DNA from: Ideonella_A sakaiensis_A
Lineage (GTDB): Bacteria; Pseudomonadota; Gammaproteobacteria; Burkholderiales; Burkholderiaceae_C
DNA: 64,000 nt
NCBI RefSeq assembly: GCF_048320135.1
Contig: NZ_CP182947.1
Span: 3,224,001 to 3,288,000, forward strand
Direction of reading: 5' to 3'
Below are positions 35,815 through 44,091 of the stretch, one piece after another (position 1 is the stretch's first letter; the number at the start of each line of letters is the position of its first letter). The position numbers were made by a program, and so were the translations under genes. The notes below the pieces were generated by a model. The model worked only from the letters and a program-made list of their open reading frames with translations. It searched no databases and was not told where the DNA came from.

Positions 35815-36889
35815 CAACAAACACCTCATCGTGATGGCGGCCGGCACCGGTGGCCATGTGATTCCGGGGCTTGCAGTCGCGCGCGAGATGTTGTCGCGCG
35901 GCTGGAGCGTCAGCTGGCTCGGCACGACCAAGGGCATGGAAAACCGGCTGGTACCGCCGAGCGGCATCGAGCTCGATGCGATCGGTTTCAGCGGCCTGCG
36001 CGGCAATGGCCCGCTGCAGACGCTGACCGGCGGGCTGCGGATGCTGGTTGCGTTCTGGCAGTGCCTGCGCATCATCCGCCGCCGGCGCGCCCGGCTCGTG
36101 CTTGGCATGGGTGGATATGTCTGCTTCCCCGGGGGTCTGATGGCGTCGCTGCTCGGCAAGCCGCTGATGCTGGTCAATGCCGATGCGGCACTGCTGCTGA
36201 GCAACAAGGCGCTTCTGCCGGTCGCCGACCGCATCGCCTTCGGTTTCGACGGCGACGCTGCGCGCAAGACGAAGCTGGCGGTCGTCACCGGCAACCCGGT
36301 GCGCTTCGACATCGAGGCGCTGCCGGTTCCGGCCGAACGGTTTGCCGGCCGCAGCGGTCCGCTGCGGCTGCTGGTCGTCGGCGGCAGCCTTGGCGCAAAG
36401 GTGCTGAACGAGACGCTGCCGCAGGCGCTGGCATTGCTGGATCCGGCGCAACGGCCATTGGTCACGCACCAGACCGGCGCGGCGCATCACGAAGGTGTCG
36501 TTGCCGACTATGCGGCTTGCCAGGTCGAGGCCGACATCGTGCCGTTCATCGACGACATGGCGCGCCGGCTCGCCGATTGCGACCTGATCGTCTGCCGGGC
36601 CGGCGCGGTGACGGTCAGCGAACTGTGCGCCGCCGGCGTCGCCGGCATCCTGGTGCCGCTGGTCGTCAGCACCACCTCGCACCAGCGCGACAACGCGGCC
36701 TGGCTGGCGTCGCACCAGGCCTGCGTGCACCTGCCGCAGACCGAACTGACTCCGCGCCGGCTTGCCGACGTGATCGCCGGGCTGACCCGCGACACGCTGC
36801 TCGGCATCGCGACGCGGGCACGTGAACTGGCCCGGCCGCGCGCTGCCGCGCATGTCGCAGACGAACTTGAAAGGCTGGTGGCGGCATGA
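35810..36889 (+). CDS. murG: UDP-GlcNAc:undecaprenyl-PP-MurNAc-pentapeptide GlcNAc transferase (lipid II synthase)
   Basis: A 359-residue GT-B glycosyltransferase at the inner face of the membrane. GTGGHVIPGLAVA (about residues 12-24) and SGLRGNG bind the lipid acceptor; GGYVCFPGGL and the C-terminal VVGGSLGAKVLN, CRAGAVTVSELCAAG and TSHQRDNA form the UDP-GlcNAc site. The start was set at the ATG after CGGAGG, where the family sequence begins (KHLIVMAAGTGGH). Both ends of this gene adjoin duplicated junction sequences. Its stop overlaps the first, non-productive murC-like start. Confidence 0.96.
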   Translation: MSNKHLIVMAAGTGGHVIPGLAVAREMLSRGWSVSWLGTTKGMENRLVPPSGIELDAIGFSGLRGNGPLQTLTGGLRMLVAFWQCLRIIRRRRARLVLGMGGYVCFPGGLMASLLGKPLMLVNADAALLLSNKALLPVADRIAFGFDGDAARKTKLAVVTGNPVRFDIEALPVPAERFAGRSGPLRLLVVGGSLGAKVLNETLPQALALLDPAQRPLVTHQTGAAHHEGVVADYAACQVEADIVPFIDDMARRLADCDLIVCRAGAVTVSELCAAGVAGILVPLVVSTTSHQRDNAAWLASHQACVHLPQTELTPRRLADVIAGLTRDTLLGIATRARELARPRAAAHVADELERLVAA

Positions 36890-36919
36890 AACACGCAGTG
36901 AAGAACATCCACTTCGTCG
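36885..36919 (+). repeat. murC-start direct repeat, copy 1
   Basis: A 35-base perfect copy of the murC start (codons for MKHAVKNIHFV) lies 83 bases upstream of the real one. Confidence 0.95.
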
Positions 36920-36972
36920 AAGGGCCACGAGTGCCGCCGAAGAAACGCGGCACGCGGGAGATCTGCGCATGA
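36886..36972 (+). CDS. 28-residue minigene between murG and murC
   Basis: The ATG overlaps the murG stop. The first 11 codons repeat MurC (MKHAVKNIHFV). The frame then runs through a unique 48-base insert (EGPRVPPKKRGTREICA) to a TGA that overlaps the murC ATG. The insert holds a perfect 7-base stem (GTGCCGC / GCGGCAC, 36931-36953). It looks like a by-product of a junction-duplicating insertion that preserved stop/start coupling. No peptide function is claimed. Confidence 0.45.
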   Translation: MKHAVKNIHFVEGPRVPPKKRGTREICA

Positions 36973-37002
36973 AACACGCAGTGAAGAACATCCACTTCGT
37001 CG
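36968..37002 (+). repeat. murC-start direct repeat, copy 2
   Basis: The second perfect 35-base copy; this one is the true start of murC, continuing into VGVGGAGMSGIAE. Confidence 0.95.
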
Positions 37003-38372
37003 GCGTCGGCGGCGCCGGCATGAGCGGCATCGCCGAGATCCTGCACAACCTCGGTTATCTGGTGTCGGGCTCGGATCAGAACGACAGCGATACCGCACGG
37101 CGGCTCGCGCAGCTCGGCATCCGCGTGCACATCGGTCACGACGCGGTTCATGTCGGCGGTGCCGATGCGGTCGTCACGTCGACCGCGGTGAAGGGCGACA
37201 ACCCGGAGGTGATTGCGGCGCGCGCTGCGCGCATTCCGGTCGTGCCGCGTGCGGTGATGCTGGCCGAGTTGATGCGGCTGAAGCAGGGCATCGCGATCGC
37301 CGGCACGCACGGCAAGACGACGACGACCAGCCTGGTCACGAGCGTGCTCGCGCAGGCCGGCGTCGATCCGACCTTCGTGATCGGCGGCAGGCTGAATGCC
37401 GCCGGCGCCAATTCGCGCCTCGGTTCGGGTGACTACATCGTCGTCGAGGCGGATGAGTCCGATGCCTCGTTCCTGAACCTGATGCCGGTGATGGCAGTGG
37501 TCACGAACATCGACGCCGACCACATGGATACTTATGGCCACGACTTTGCGAAGCTGAAGCAGGCCTTCGTCGAATTCATCCACCGCATGCCGTTCTACGG
37601 TGCAGCGATCGTCTGTGTCGACGATCCGGGTGTGCGCTCGATCCTGCCGATGATCTCGCGGCCGATCGTCAGCTACGGTTTTGCCGAAGATGCGATGGTC
37701 CGCGCCGTCGACGTGCGCGCAGAAAACGGCGCGATGCGCTTCACGGTGCAGCGCCACAACGGCGTGCGCATGGCTGACATCGAGGTCACGCTGAACCTGC
37801 CGGGCAGGCACAACGTGCTGAACGCGCTGGCGAGCATCGCCGTCGCGACCGAGCTCGAACTGCCGGACCAGCCGGTTATCCAGGGTCTGGCCGAATTCAA
37901 GGGCGTCGACCGCCGCTTCCAGCGCTACGGCGAATTGCCGGCGGCCGGCGGCAGCTTCACGCTGGTCGACGACTACGGCCACCACCCGGTCGAGATGGCG
38001 GCAACGATCGCCGCCGCACGCGGCGCATTTCCGGAGCGCCGCCTGGTGCTGGCATTCCAGCCGCACCGCTTCACGCGGACCCGCGACTGCTTCGAGGATT
38101 TTGTCAAGGTGATCGGCAGCGCCGACGTCGTGTTGCTGGCCGAGGTCTATGCCGCCGGCGAATCACCGATCGCCGCCGCCGACGGCCGGGCGCTGGCGCG
38201 CGCGCTGCGACTGGCCGGCAAGGTCGATCTGGTGTTCGTCGACGAGATCGGCCAGATGGCACAGACGATCGCCGAGCAGGCGCGCGCAGGCGATGTCGTG
38301 ATCGTGATGGGTGCAGGCTCGATCGGCCAGGTGCCGCAACGGGTCGTCGATCTGCTGAAGGAGGCTGCATGA
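36969..38372 (+). CDS. murC: UDP-N-acetylmuramate:L-alanine ligase
   Basis: A 467-residue Mur ligase adding the first stem-peptide residue. FVGVGGAGMSGIAEIL opens the UDP-binding domain; the P-loop is GTHGKTTTTSL with Lys116; EADESDASFL, ITNIDADH-type VTNIDADHMD and DDYGHHPVE are signature motifs. The start overlaps the TGA of the minigene upstream. The ddl start overlaps its stop (ATGA). Length is normal for the family. Confidence 0.97.
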   Translation: MKHAVKNIHFVGVGGAGMSGIAEILHNLGYLVSGSDQNDSDTARRLAQLGIRVHIGHDAVHVGGADAVVTSTAVKGDNPEVIAARAARIPVVPRAVMLAELMRLKQGIAIAGTHGKTTTTSLVTSVLAQAGVDPTFVIGGRLNAAGANSRLGSGDYIVVEADESDASFLNLMPVMAVVTNIDADHMDTYGHDFAKLKQAFVEFIHRMPFYGAAIVCVDDPGVRSILPMISRPIVSYGFAEDAMVRAVDVRAENGAMRFTVQRHNGVRMADIEVTLNLPGRHNVLNALASIAVATELELPDQPVIQGLAEFKGVDRRFQRYGELPAAGGSFTLVDDYGHHPVEMAATIAAARGAFPERRLVLAFQPHRFTRTRDCFEDFVKVIGSADVVLLAEVYAAGESPIAAADGRALARALRLAGKVDLVFVDEIGQMAQTIAEQARAGDVVIVMGAGSIGQVPQRVVDLLKEAA

Positions 38373-39331
38373 AGATTGATCCGGCAAGCCTCGGCAAGAC
38401 CGCGGTGCTGATGGGCGGCACGTCTGCCGAGCGCGAGATTTCGCTGTTGTCGGGTGGCGGCGTCCTGAGCGCGCTGCAGTCGCAGGGCGTCGACGCCCAT
38501 GCCTTCGATCCGGCCGAACGCGAGCTGGCGGAGCTGAAACGCGACGGTTTTTCGCGCTGTTTCATCGCGCTGCATGGCCGGCATGGCGAAGACGGCACGG
38601 TGCAGGGTGCGCTCGAACTGCTCGGCATTCCGTATACCGGCTCCGGCGTGATGGCCTCGGCGGTCGCGATGGACAAGGTGATGACGAAGCGGATCTGGAT
38701 CGCCGAAGGTCTGCCGACACCGCGCCATCTGCTGCTGGCGCCGGGCGAGCAGGATCGCGAACGCATCAACGGCGTGCCGGATCAGCTCGGCCTGCCACTG
38801 ATCGTCAAGCCGCCGCGCGAGGGCTCGTCGATCGGCGTCACCAAGGTCGCCGGTTATTCACAGATGCAGGCTGCGGTCGAACTCGCCGCCGGTTTCGATC
38901 CCGACGTGTTGTGTGAGGAATTCATCGACGGCATGGAAGTCACCTGCCCGGTGATCGGCCAGGGTGCGACGGCCCGCGCGCTGCCGGTGATCCGCATCGT
39001 CGCGCCCGAAGGCGCCTACGACTACCAGAACAAATATTTCACCGATGTCGTGCAGTACCTGTGCCCGAGCGGCCTCGGCGACGCCGTCGAGCAGGAGATC
39101 CAGCGCATCACGCTCGCCGCGTACCACAGCCTCGGCTGCCGCGGCTGGGGCCGGGCCGACCTGATGATCCGCGCGGCCGACCAGCGGCCGTTCCTGCTCG
39201 AGATGAATACCTCGCCCGGAATGACGTCGCACTCGCTGGTACCGATGTCGGCGCGCGCCGCCGGCATCAGCTACGAGCAGCTGTGCCTGCAGCTGCTGGC
39301 CGGCGCGAGCCTCGATACGCCGAAGCGCTGA
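38369..39331 (+). CDS. ddl: D-alanine:D-alanine ligase
   Basis: A 320-residue ATP-grasp enzyme making the D-Ala-D-Ala dipeptide used by MurF. VLMGGTSAEREISLLSG and ALHGRHGEDGTVQG start the N-terminal domain; PLIVKPPREGSSIGV binds ATP; GWGRADLM and FLLEMNTSPGMTSHSLVP hold the magnesium ligands. The REGSSIGV-to-SLVP pattern is that of D-Ala rather than D-Lac ligases. It is translationally coupled to murC and 13 bases from ftsQ. Confidence 0.96.
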   Translation: MKIDPASLGKTAVLMGGTSAEREISLLSGGGVLSALQSQGVDAHAFDPAERELAELKRDGFSRCFIALHGRHGEDGTVQGALELLGIPYTGSGVMASAVAMDKVMTKRIWIAEGLPTPRHLLLAPGEQDRERINGVPDQLGLPLIVKPPREGSSIGVTKVAGYSQMQAAVELAAGFDPDVLCEEFIDGMEVTCPVIGQGATARALPVIRIVAPEGAYDYQNKYFTDVVQYLCPSGLGDAVEQEIQRITLAAYHSLGCRGWGRADLMIRAADQRPFLLEMNTSPGMTSHSLVPMSARAAGISYEQLCLQLLAGASLDTPKR

Positions 39332-39344
39332 GCGAGCAAGCACC

Positions 39345-40181
39345 ATGGCCACGATCATCCGCACCCCGAAGGTCAAGCAGCGCGTCGCGACGCCGCTGCC
39401 GACCGACGTCGTGCTGATGAATGCGACCGCCAACCTGCTGTTTGCGCTGACCGCGCTGGCCTCGGTGGCGCTGGTCCTGTGGTGGTTGGCCCAGCTGCCG
39501 GTCTTCCGGCTGACCGCGATCCGGGTCGACGGCGATCTGAGCCACAACAGCGAGGCGACGATCCGCGCCAATGCAGCGCCGAAGCTGGCTGGCACCTTCT
39601 TCACGATCGACCTGAATGCGGTGCAGCGGGCATTCGAATCGGTGCCGTGGGTGCGCCATGCGATCGTCCGCCGCGTCTGGCCGAACCAGCTCGCGGTCAC
39701 GCTCGAAGAGCACCAGCCGGCTGCTTTGTGGATACCGACCGGCGCGGTCGAGAAGGCGAGCGACAAGCTGGTCAATACGCATGGCGAGGTGTTCGAGGCC
39801 AACCTCGGCGATGTCGAGGACGACGATCTGCCGACGCTGAGCGGACCTGAAGGCAGCTCACGCCAGATGTTGACGATGCTGCAGCGGCTCGATCCGATGT
39901 TCGGCCAGCTCGAGTGGCAGATCGAGACGCTGCTGCTGAGCGGCCGCGGGTCGTGGCGTGCCGAACTCGACAGCGGCGCGCGCATCGAGCTCGGCCGCGG
40001 CAGCGACGACGAACTGCACAAGCGCAGCGAACGCTTCGTCGCCACCGTCGCCACCGTCGCCAACGAATACCTGCGGCCGGTGCAGTACGCCGACCTGCGC
40101 CACCGCGATGGATATGCACTGCGACTGAAGGGCGTTTCGACCACCCTCACCGCAGCAGAGAAAAAAGCTCCCCGGAACTGA
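39345..40181 (+). CDS. ftsQ: cell division protein FtsQ
   Basis: A 278-residue bitopic divisome protein. A cytoplasmic tail of about 25 residues and a membrane segment (about residues 27-50, LLFALTALASVALVLWWLA) precede the POTRA domain (FRLTAIRVDGDLSHNSEATI to PNQLAVTLEEHQPAALW) and the beta domain that binds FtsB/FtsL. The C-terminal segment PVQYADLRHRDGYALRLKG is conserved. It starts 13 bases after ddl; ftsA starts 3 bases after its stop. Confidence 0.95.
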   Translation: MATIIRTPKVKQRVATPLPTDVVLMNATANLLFALTALASVALVLWWLAQLPVFRLTAIRVDGDLSHNSEATIRANAAPKLAGTFFTIDLNAVQRAFESVPWVRHAIVRRVWPNQLAVTLEEHQPAALWIPTGAVEKASDKLVNTHGEVFEANLGDVEDDDLPTLSGPEGSSRQMLTMLQRLDPMFGQLEWQIETLLLSGRGSWRAELDSGARIELGRGSDDELHKRSERFVATVATVANEYLRPVQYADLRHRDGYALRLKGVSTTLTAAEKKAPRN

Positions 40182-40184
40182 ACG

Positions 40185-41414
40185 ATGCCCAAGGAATACA
40201 AGGAACTGGTCGTGGGTCTGGACATCGGAACCGCCAAGGTGATGGCGGTGGTGTCCGAAGTGCTGCCGAACGGACAGCTGCGCCTGGCCGGGCTCGGCGT
40301 CGCACCGGCACATGGCCTGAAGCGCGGTGTCGTCGTCAACATCGACGCGACGGTGCAAAGCATCCAGCAGGCGCTGAAAGAGGCCGAGATGATGGCCGAC
40401 TGCAAGATCACCCACGTCTATACCGGCATCACCGGCAGCCACATCCGCGGCCAGAATTCGACCGGCATGGTGATCGTGCGCGACAAGGAAGTGACTCCGG
40501 TCGACGTCGCGCGTGTCGTCGAGACCGCGAAGGCGATCAACATCCCGAACGACCAGCGGCTGCTGCTGGTGCAGGCGCAGGAATTCGTCATCGACGGCCA
40601 CGAAGTGAAGGAGCCGATCGGCATGAGCGGCGGCCGGCTCGAGGTCAAGGTGCACATCGTCACCGGCGCGCAGAGCGCGGCCGAGAACATCATCAAGTGC
40701 GTGCGCCGCTGCGGCCTCGAAGTGAACCAGCTGGTGCTCAATCCGAGCGCGTCGAGCCATGCGGTGCTGACCGAGGACGAACGCGACCTCGGCGTCGCGC
40801 TGGTCGACATCGGCGCCGGCACCACCGATGTCGCGATCTTCACCGATGGCTCGATCCGCCATACCGCGGTGATCCCGATTGCCGGCGACCTGATCACCAG
40901 CGACATCGCGATGGCCTTGCGCACGCCGACCAAGGATGCCGAGGAAATCAAGATCGAATACGGCGTCGCGAAGCAGCTGCTGGCCGATCCGAACCAGCAG
41001 CTCGAGGTGCCCGGCCTCGGCGACCGTCCGCCGCGCATGCTGAGCCGGCAGGCGCTGGCCGGCGTGATCGAGCCGCGGATCGAGGAGATCTATTCGCTGG
41101 TGCACCAGGTGATCCGCGACAGCGGCTATGAAGAGCTGCTGTCATCGGGCATCGTGATTACCGGCGGCGCCGCGGTGATGCCCGGAATGATCGAGCTCGG
41201 CGAAGACATCTTCCTGAAGCCGGTCCGCAAAGGGCTGCCGCTCTACAACGGCGCGCTGCACGACATGGTCGCCAATCCGCGATCGGCCACCGTGATGGGC
41301 CTGCTCGAGGAAGCGCGGCTCGGCCGCAGCCGCGGCCTGCGGGCCTCGCAGCAGGCCGGTTCGGTACAGAGTTTTTTTGGTCGGGCCAGGGACTGGTTCC
41401 TCGGGAACTTCTGA
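40185..41414 (+). CDS. ftsA: cell division protein FtsA
   Basis: A 409-residue actin-like protein that tethers FtsZ to the membrane. VVGLDIGTAKVMAVV is phosphate-1; ALVDIGAGTTDVAIF is phosphate-2; SGIVITGGAAVMPG is the adenosine motif. The last 15 residues (FFGRARDWFLGNF) form the amphipathic membrane-targeting helix. ftsZ follows after 168 bases, longer than other gaps in the cluster, and that gap contains a hairpin. Confidence 0.97.
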   Translation: MPKEYKELVVGLDIGTAKVMAVVSEVLPNGQLRLAGLGVAPAHGLKRGVVVNIDATVQSIQQALKEAEMMADCKITHVYTGITGSHIRGQNSTGMVIVRDKEVTPVDVARVVETAKAINIPNDQRLLLVQAQEFVIDGHEVKEPIGMSGGRLEVKVHIVTGAQSAAENIIKCVRRCGLEVNQLVLNPSASSHAVLTEDERDLGVALVDIGAGTTDVAIFTDGSIRHTAVIPIAGDLITSDIAMALRTPTKDAEEIKIEYGVAKQLLADPNQQLEVPGLGDRPPRMLSRQALAGVIEPRIEEIYSLVHQVIRDSGYEELLSSGIVITGGAAVMPGMIELGEDIFLKPVRKGLPLYNGALHDMVANPRSATVMGLLEEARLGRSRGLRASQQAGSVQSFFGRARDWFLGNF

Positions 41415-41453
41415 TGCGCCTTGATCCGATCCCCTTGACCTGGCATGCCGGAC

Positions 41454-41482
41454 GTGGTCCGCCCGGCAAACGGCGGGTCCAC
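41454..41482 (+). promoter_or_regulatory. hairpin in the ftsA-ftsZ gap
   Basis: The arms GTGG-T-CCGCC and GGCGG-GT-CCAC pair around CGGCAAAC. No T-run follows. It may modulate ftsZ expression or mRNA processing. Confidence 0.4.
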
Positions 41483-41582
41483 GGCACCTGGCTCGATCCG
41501 GGAGGCTGAAACAACAACACCAGAACGACAGACAGCAAGCTCAGCAGACAGACCTACCGCAACAAATTTCAGGAGTACACAA

Positions 41583-42791
41583 ATGGCCATCGAAATGATC
41601 GAAGAATTCGACCAGGGAACCCAGATCAAGGTGATCGGAGTCGGCGGCGGCGGCGGCAACGCCGTCAACCACATGATCGCGCAGGGCGTGCAAGGCGTTG
41701 AATTCGTCTGCGCCAATACCGACGCGCAGGCGCTGAACCGCTGCACGTCGAACCAGCTGATCCAGCTCGGCACCTCCGGCCTCGGCGCCGGTGCCAAGCC
41801 GGAGGCCGGCCGTGCCGCAGCCGAGGAGGCGATCGAGCAGATCCGCGAATCGATCGCTGGCGCCAACATGTTGTTCATCACCGCCGGCATGGGCGGCGGC
41901 ACCGGCACCGGCGCAGCGCCGGTGATCGCGCGGGTCGCGAAGGAAATGGGCATCCTGACCGTCGGCGTCGTCACCAAGCCGTTCGAGTTCGAGGGCTCGC
42001 GGCGCATGAAGGCCGCGGACGCCGGCCTGGCCGAACTCGAGGCCAATGTCGATTCGCTGATCGTGATCCTGAACGAGAAGCTGCTCGAGGTGTTGGGCGA
42101 CGACGTGACGCAGGACCAGGCATTCGCCCAGGCCAACGACGTGCTGAAGAACGCCGTCGGCGGCATCAGCGACATCATCCACATGCACGGCCTCGTCAAC
42201 GTCGACTTCGAGGACGTGAAGACGGTGATGGGCGAGCCCGGCAAGGCCATGATGGGAACCGCGACCGCGAGCGGCCCGGACCGCGCGGCCAAGGCCGCCG
42301 ACGCTGCCGTCGCCTGCCCGCTGCTCGAGGGCATCGACCTGTCGGGCGCCCGCGGCATCCTGGTGCTGATCGCTGCGAACCGCACGACGCTGAAGCTGTC
42401 GGAGAGCAAGAATGCGATGAACACGATCCGCCGTTATGCGGCCGACGATGCCCACGTGCTGTTCGGCACCGTCTACGACGAAAGCCTTGGCGACCAGCTG
42501 CGCGTGACGGTGATCGCCACCGGGCTGAGCCCGACGCGCCGCCAAGGCAGCGCACCGATGTCGGTCGTGCACAGCGCACCGGTGCTGCGCACCGGCACCG
42601 ACAACGTGCCGATCCTGAACAACGCGGTCGGTCAGTCGGTGCAGATGGCACCGTCGCTGAACGACTACAGCGGCCTGTCGACACCGAGCGTCTGGCGCAA
42701 TGGCCGTGCTGCGGCCAAGGTCGACGCGCTGGCCAGCAACGGCATGGACGAGATCGAGATCCCGGCCTTCCTGCGCAAGCAGGCAGATTGA
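41583..42791 (+). CDS. ftsZ: cell division protein FtsZ
   Basis: A 402-residue tubulin-like GTPase that forms the Z ring. IKVIGVGGGGGNAVNHMI and the GTP signature GGGTGTG (residues 104-110) bind GTP; NVDFEDVKTVMGEPGKAMMG is the T7-loop region. A variable linker precedes the conserved C-terminal peptide DEIEIPAFLRKQ that binds FtsA and ZipA. The ATG at 41583 follows CAGGAG and gives the usual start (IEMIEEFDQGTQIKVIG). It is last in the dcw cluster; lpxC does not follow. Confidence 0.97.
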   Translation: MAIEMIEEFDQGTQIKVIGVGGGGGNAVNHMIAQGVQGVEFVCANTDAQALNRCTSNQLIQLGTSGLGAGAKPEAGRAAAEEAIEQIRESIAGANMLFITAGMGGGTGTGAAPVIARVAKEMGILTVGVVTKPFEFEGSRRMKAADAGLAELEANVDSLIVILNEKLLEVLGDDVTQDQAFAQANDVLKNAVGGISDIIHMHGLVNVDFEDVKTVMGEPGKAMMGTATASGPDRAAKAADAAVACPLLEGIDLSGARGILVLIAANRTTLKLSESKNAMNTIRRYAADDAHVLFGTVYDESLGDQLRVTVIATGLSPTRRQGSAPMSVVHSAPVLRTGTDNVPILNNAVGQSVQMAPSLNDYSGLSTPSVWRNGRAAAKVDALASNGMDEIEIPAFLRKQAD

Positions 42792-42797
42792 GCCGGC

Positions 42798-42821
42798 GGC
42801 CCGGCCGCGGGCGGCCGGGCC
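42798..42821 (+). terminator. strong GC hairpin after ftsZ
   Basis: A perfect 11-base stem (GGCCCGGCCGC / GCGGCCGGGCC) with a GG loop lies 6 bases after the ftsZ stop. It lacks a U-tract, so it may stabilise the 3' end or terminate weakly. Confidence 0.5.
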
Positions 42822-42870
42822 ATCCCCATGCGATCATCCGACTTCTCTGGCCCCGAGAAGGAGAAGACGC

Positions 42871-43095
42871 ATGATGGGATCACAAATGGATTACGGCATG
42901 GCCTCGTTCGGGCTGTGGCACCTGCTGATGGCGGTTTTCTGGCTGGCAGTGTTTCTGGTCCCGGCCTGGCGGATCACGCAGAAGGCCGGGTTTCCCGGCC
43001 CGCTGTCGCTGCTGCTGCTGATCCCGATGGTCAACATCATCATGGTCTGGGTATTTGCGTTCATCAAGTGGCCGAACCAGAAAAGCGAAACCTGA
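42871..43095 (+). CDS. small two-helix membrane protein
   Basis: A 74-residue protein with GAAGGAGAA just before the ATG. Two hydrophobic segments (LWHLLMAVFWLAVFLVPAW, and LSLLLLIPMVNIIMVWVFAF) flank a short basic loop (RITQKAGFPG). KAGFPGPLSLLLLIPMVNI resembles small bacterial proteins of unknown function with this two-helix plan. The real start could be ATG 42871, the ATG 3 bases later, or ATG 42886. No role can be given. Confidence 0.7.
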   Translation: MMGSQMDYGMASFGLWHLLMAVFWLAVFLVPAWRITQKAGFPGPLSLLLLIPMVNIIMVWVFAFIKWPNQKSET

Positions 43096-43114
43096 GGCCG
43101 GTACCGGCCCGGGC

Positions 43115-43150
43115 GAGCCGAAGCCCCGAATCAACCGGGGCATTCGGCTC
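43115..43150. terminator. long hairpin between the small membrane protein and the PHP gene
   Basis: GAGCCGAA / TTCGGCTC outer arms and CCCCG / CGGGG inner arms enclose a short loop, just after the 74-residue gene. There is no T-run. It probably separates the two units. Confidence 0.5.
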
Positions 43151-43166
43151 TCCGTACAATCCCTGA

Positions 43167-44021
43167 GTGGACATACTGAACGCCGACCTGCACTGTCATT
43201 CGACGATTTCCGACGGCACGCTGGAGCCGGAAGCGGTCGCAGCGCGTGCCAAGGCAAACGGCGTCGAGTTGTGGGCGCTGACGGACCATGACGAGATTGG
43301 TGGTCAGCAACGGGCGATGGCCGCTGCACACGACCTCGGTCTGCCCTACCTGACCGGCACCGAGATCTCTGTCACGTTTGCCGCGACGACGGTGCACATC
43401 GTCGGCCTCGGCTTCGATGCCGACGATGCGGCGCTTGCCGCCGGCCTTGCGGCAACCCGCGGCGGCCGCCGCGAACGCGCGCAGCAGATGGCCGAAGGCC
43501 TCGCGAAGGTCGGCATCAAAGGCAGCTTCGAAGGTGCGCTGCAATATGTCGGCAATCCCGAATTGATCTCGCGCACCCACTTTGCGCGTTTTCTGGTCGA
43601 AAGCGGCGTCTGCCGCGATACCTCCGAAGTCTTTCGAAAATACCTGGTCGAAGGCAAACCCGGCTATGTGCCGCACCGCTGGGCGGCGCTCGGTGATGCG
43701 GTGCGCTGGATCAGCGACGCCGGCGGCATCGCGGTGATCGCGCACCCGGGCCGCTACAAGTTCACGCCGACCGAGGAGTTCGCGCTGTTCAGCGAATTCA
43801 TCGAGCACGGCGGCCGCGGCGTCGAGGTTGTGACCGGCAGCCACAGCCGGGCCGATTTCGTCAAATATGCCGATACCGCGCGCGAGTTCGACCTGCTGGT
43901 CTCGCGCGGCAGCGATTTCCACGGCCCCGGCGAAAGCCATACCGATCTCGGTACGCTGCCCGACTTTGCCAACGAGCTGACGCCGGTCTGGTCCGCGCTC
44001 GAAGAGCGCATCCTGCGGTGA
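43167..44021 (+). CDS. PHP-domain phosphoesterase (YciV/TrpH, RNase AM-like)
   Basis: A 284-residue metal-dependent phosphoesterase. NADLHCHSTISDGTLEPE, LTDHDEIGGQ, VIAHPGRY and SRGSDFHGPGESH provide the clustered His and Asp ligands of the PHP trinuclear site. E. coli YciV (RNase AM) matures 5' ends of rRNAs and hydrolyses 3',5'-bisphosphates. The start is GTG. The yciO-family gene lies nearby, as in E. coli where yciV and yciO are neighbours; here an EamA transporter lies between them. Confidence 0.92.
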   Translation: MDILNADLHCHSTISDGTLEPEAVAARAKANGVELWALTDHDEIGGQQRAMAAAHDLGLPYLTGTEISVTFAATTVHIVGLGFDADDAALAAGLAATRGGRRERAQQMAEGLAKVGIKGSFEGALQYVGNPELISRTHFARFLVESGVCRDTSEVFRKYLVEGKPGYVPHRWAALGDAVRWISDAGGIAVIAHPGRYKFTPTEEFALFSEFIEHGGRGVEVVTGSHSRADFVKYADTAREFDLLVSRGSDFHGPGESHTDLGTLPDFANELTPVWSALEERILR

Positions 44022-44091
44022 TGTCCGGCGTCATGCAGCCGTCCGCTGGCGGCGCCCGCGCTGCGTCGTCGACCGGGCGCAAGGAGGCCGC

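Noticed and set aside
36822..36971. An upstream extension of murC in the same frame
   Set aside because: The extension lies within the murG end and the duplicated segment, and reads unlike any MurC N-terminus. The family start is MKHAVKNIHFVGVGGAG at 36969.
25029..42791. Whether the dcw cluster lacks or has rearranged genes
   Set aside because: All expected genes from mraZ to ftsZ are present in standard order, with intact motifs. Only the murG-flanking inserts are unusual. The absence of lpxC after ftsZ is common in betaproteobacteria.
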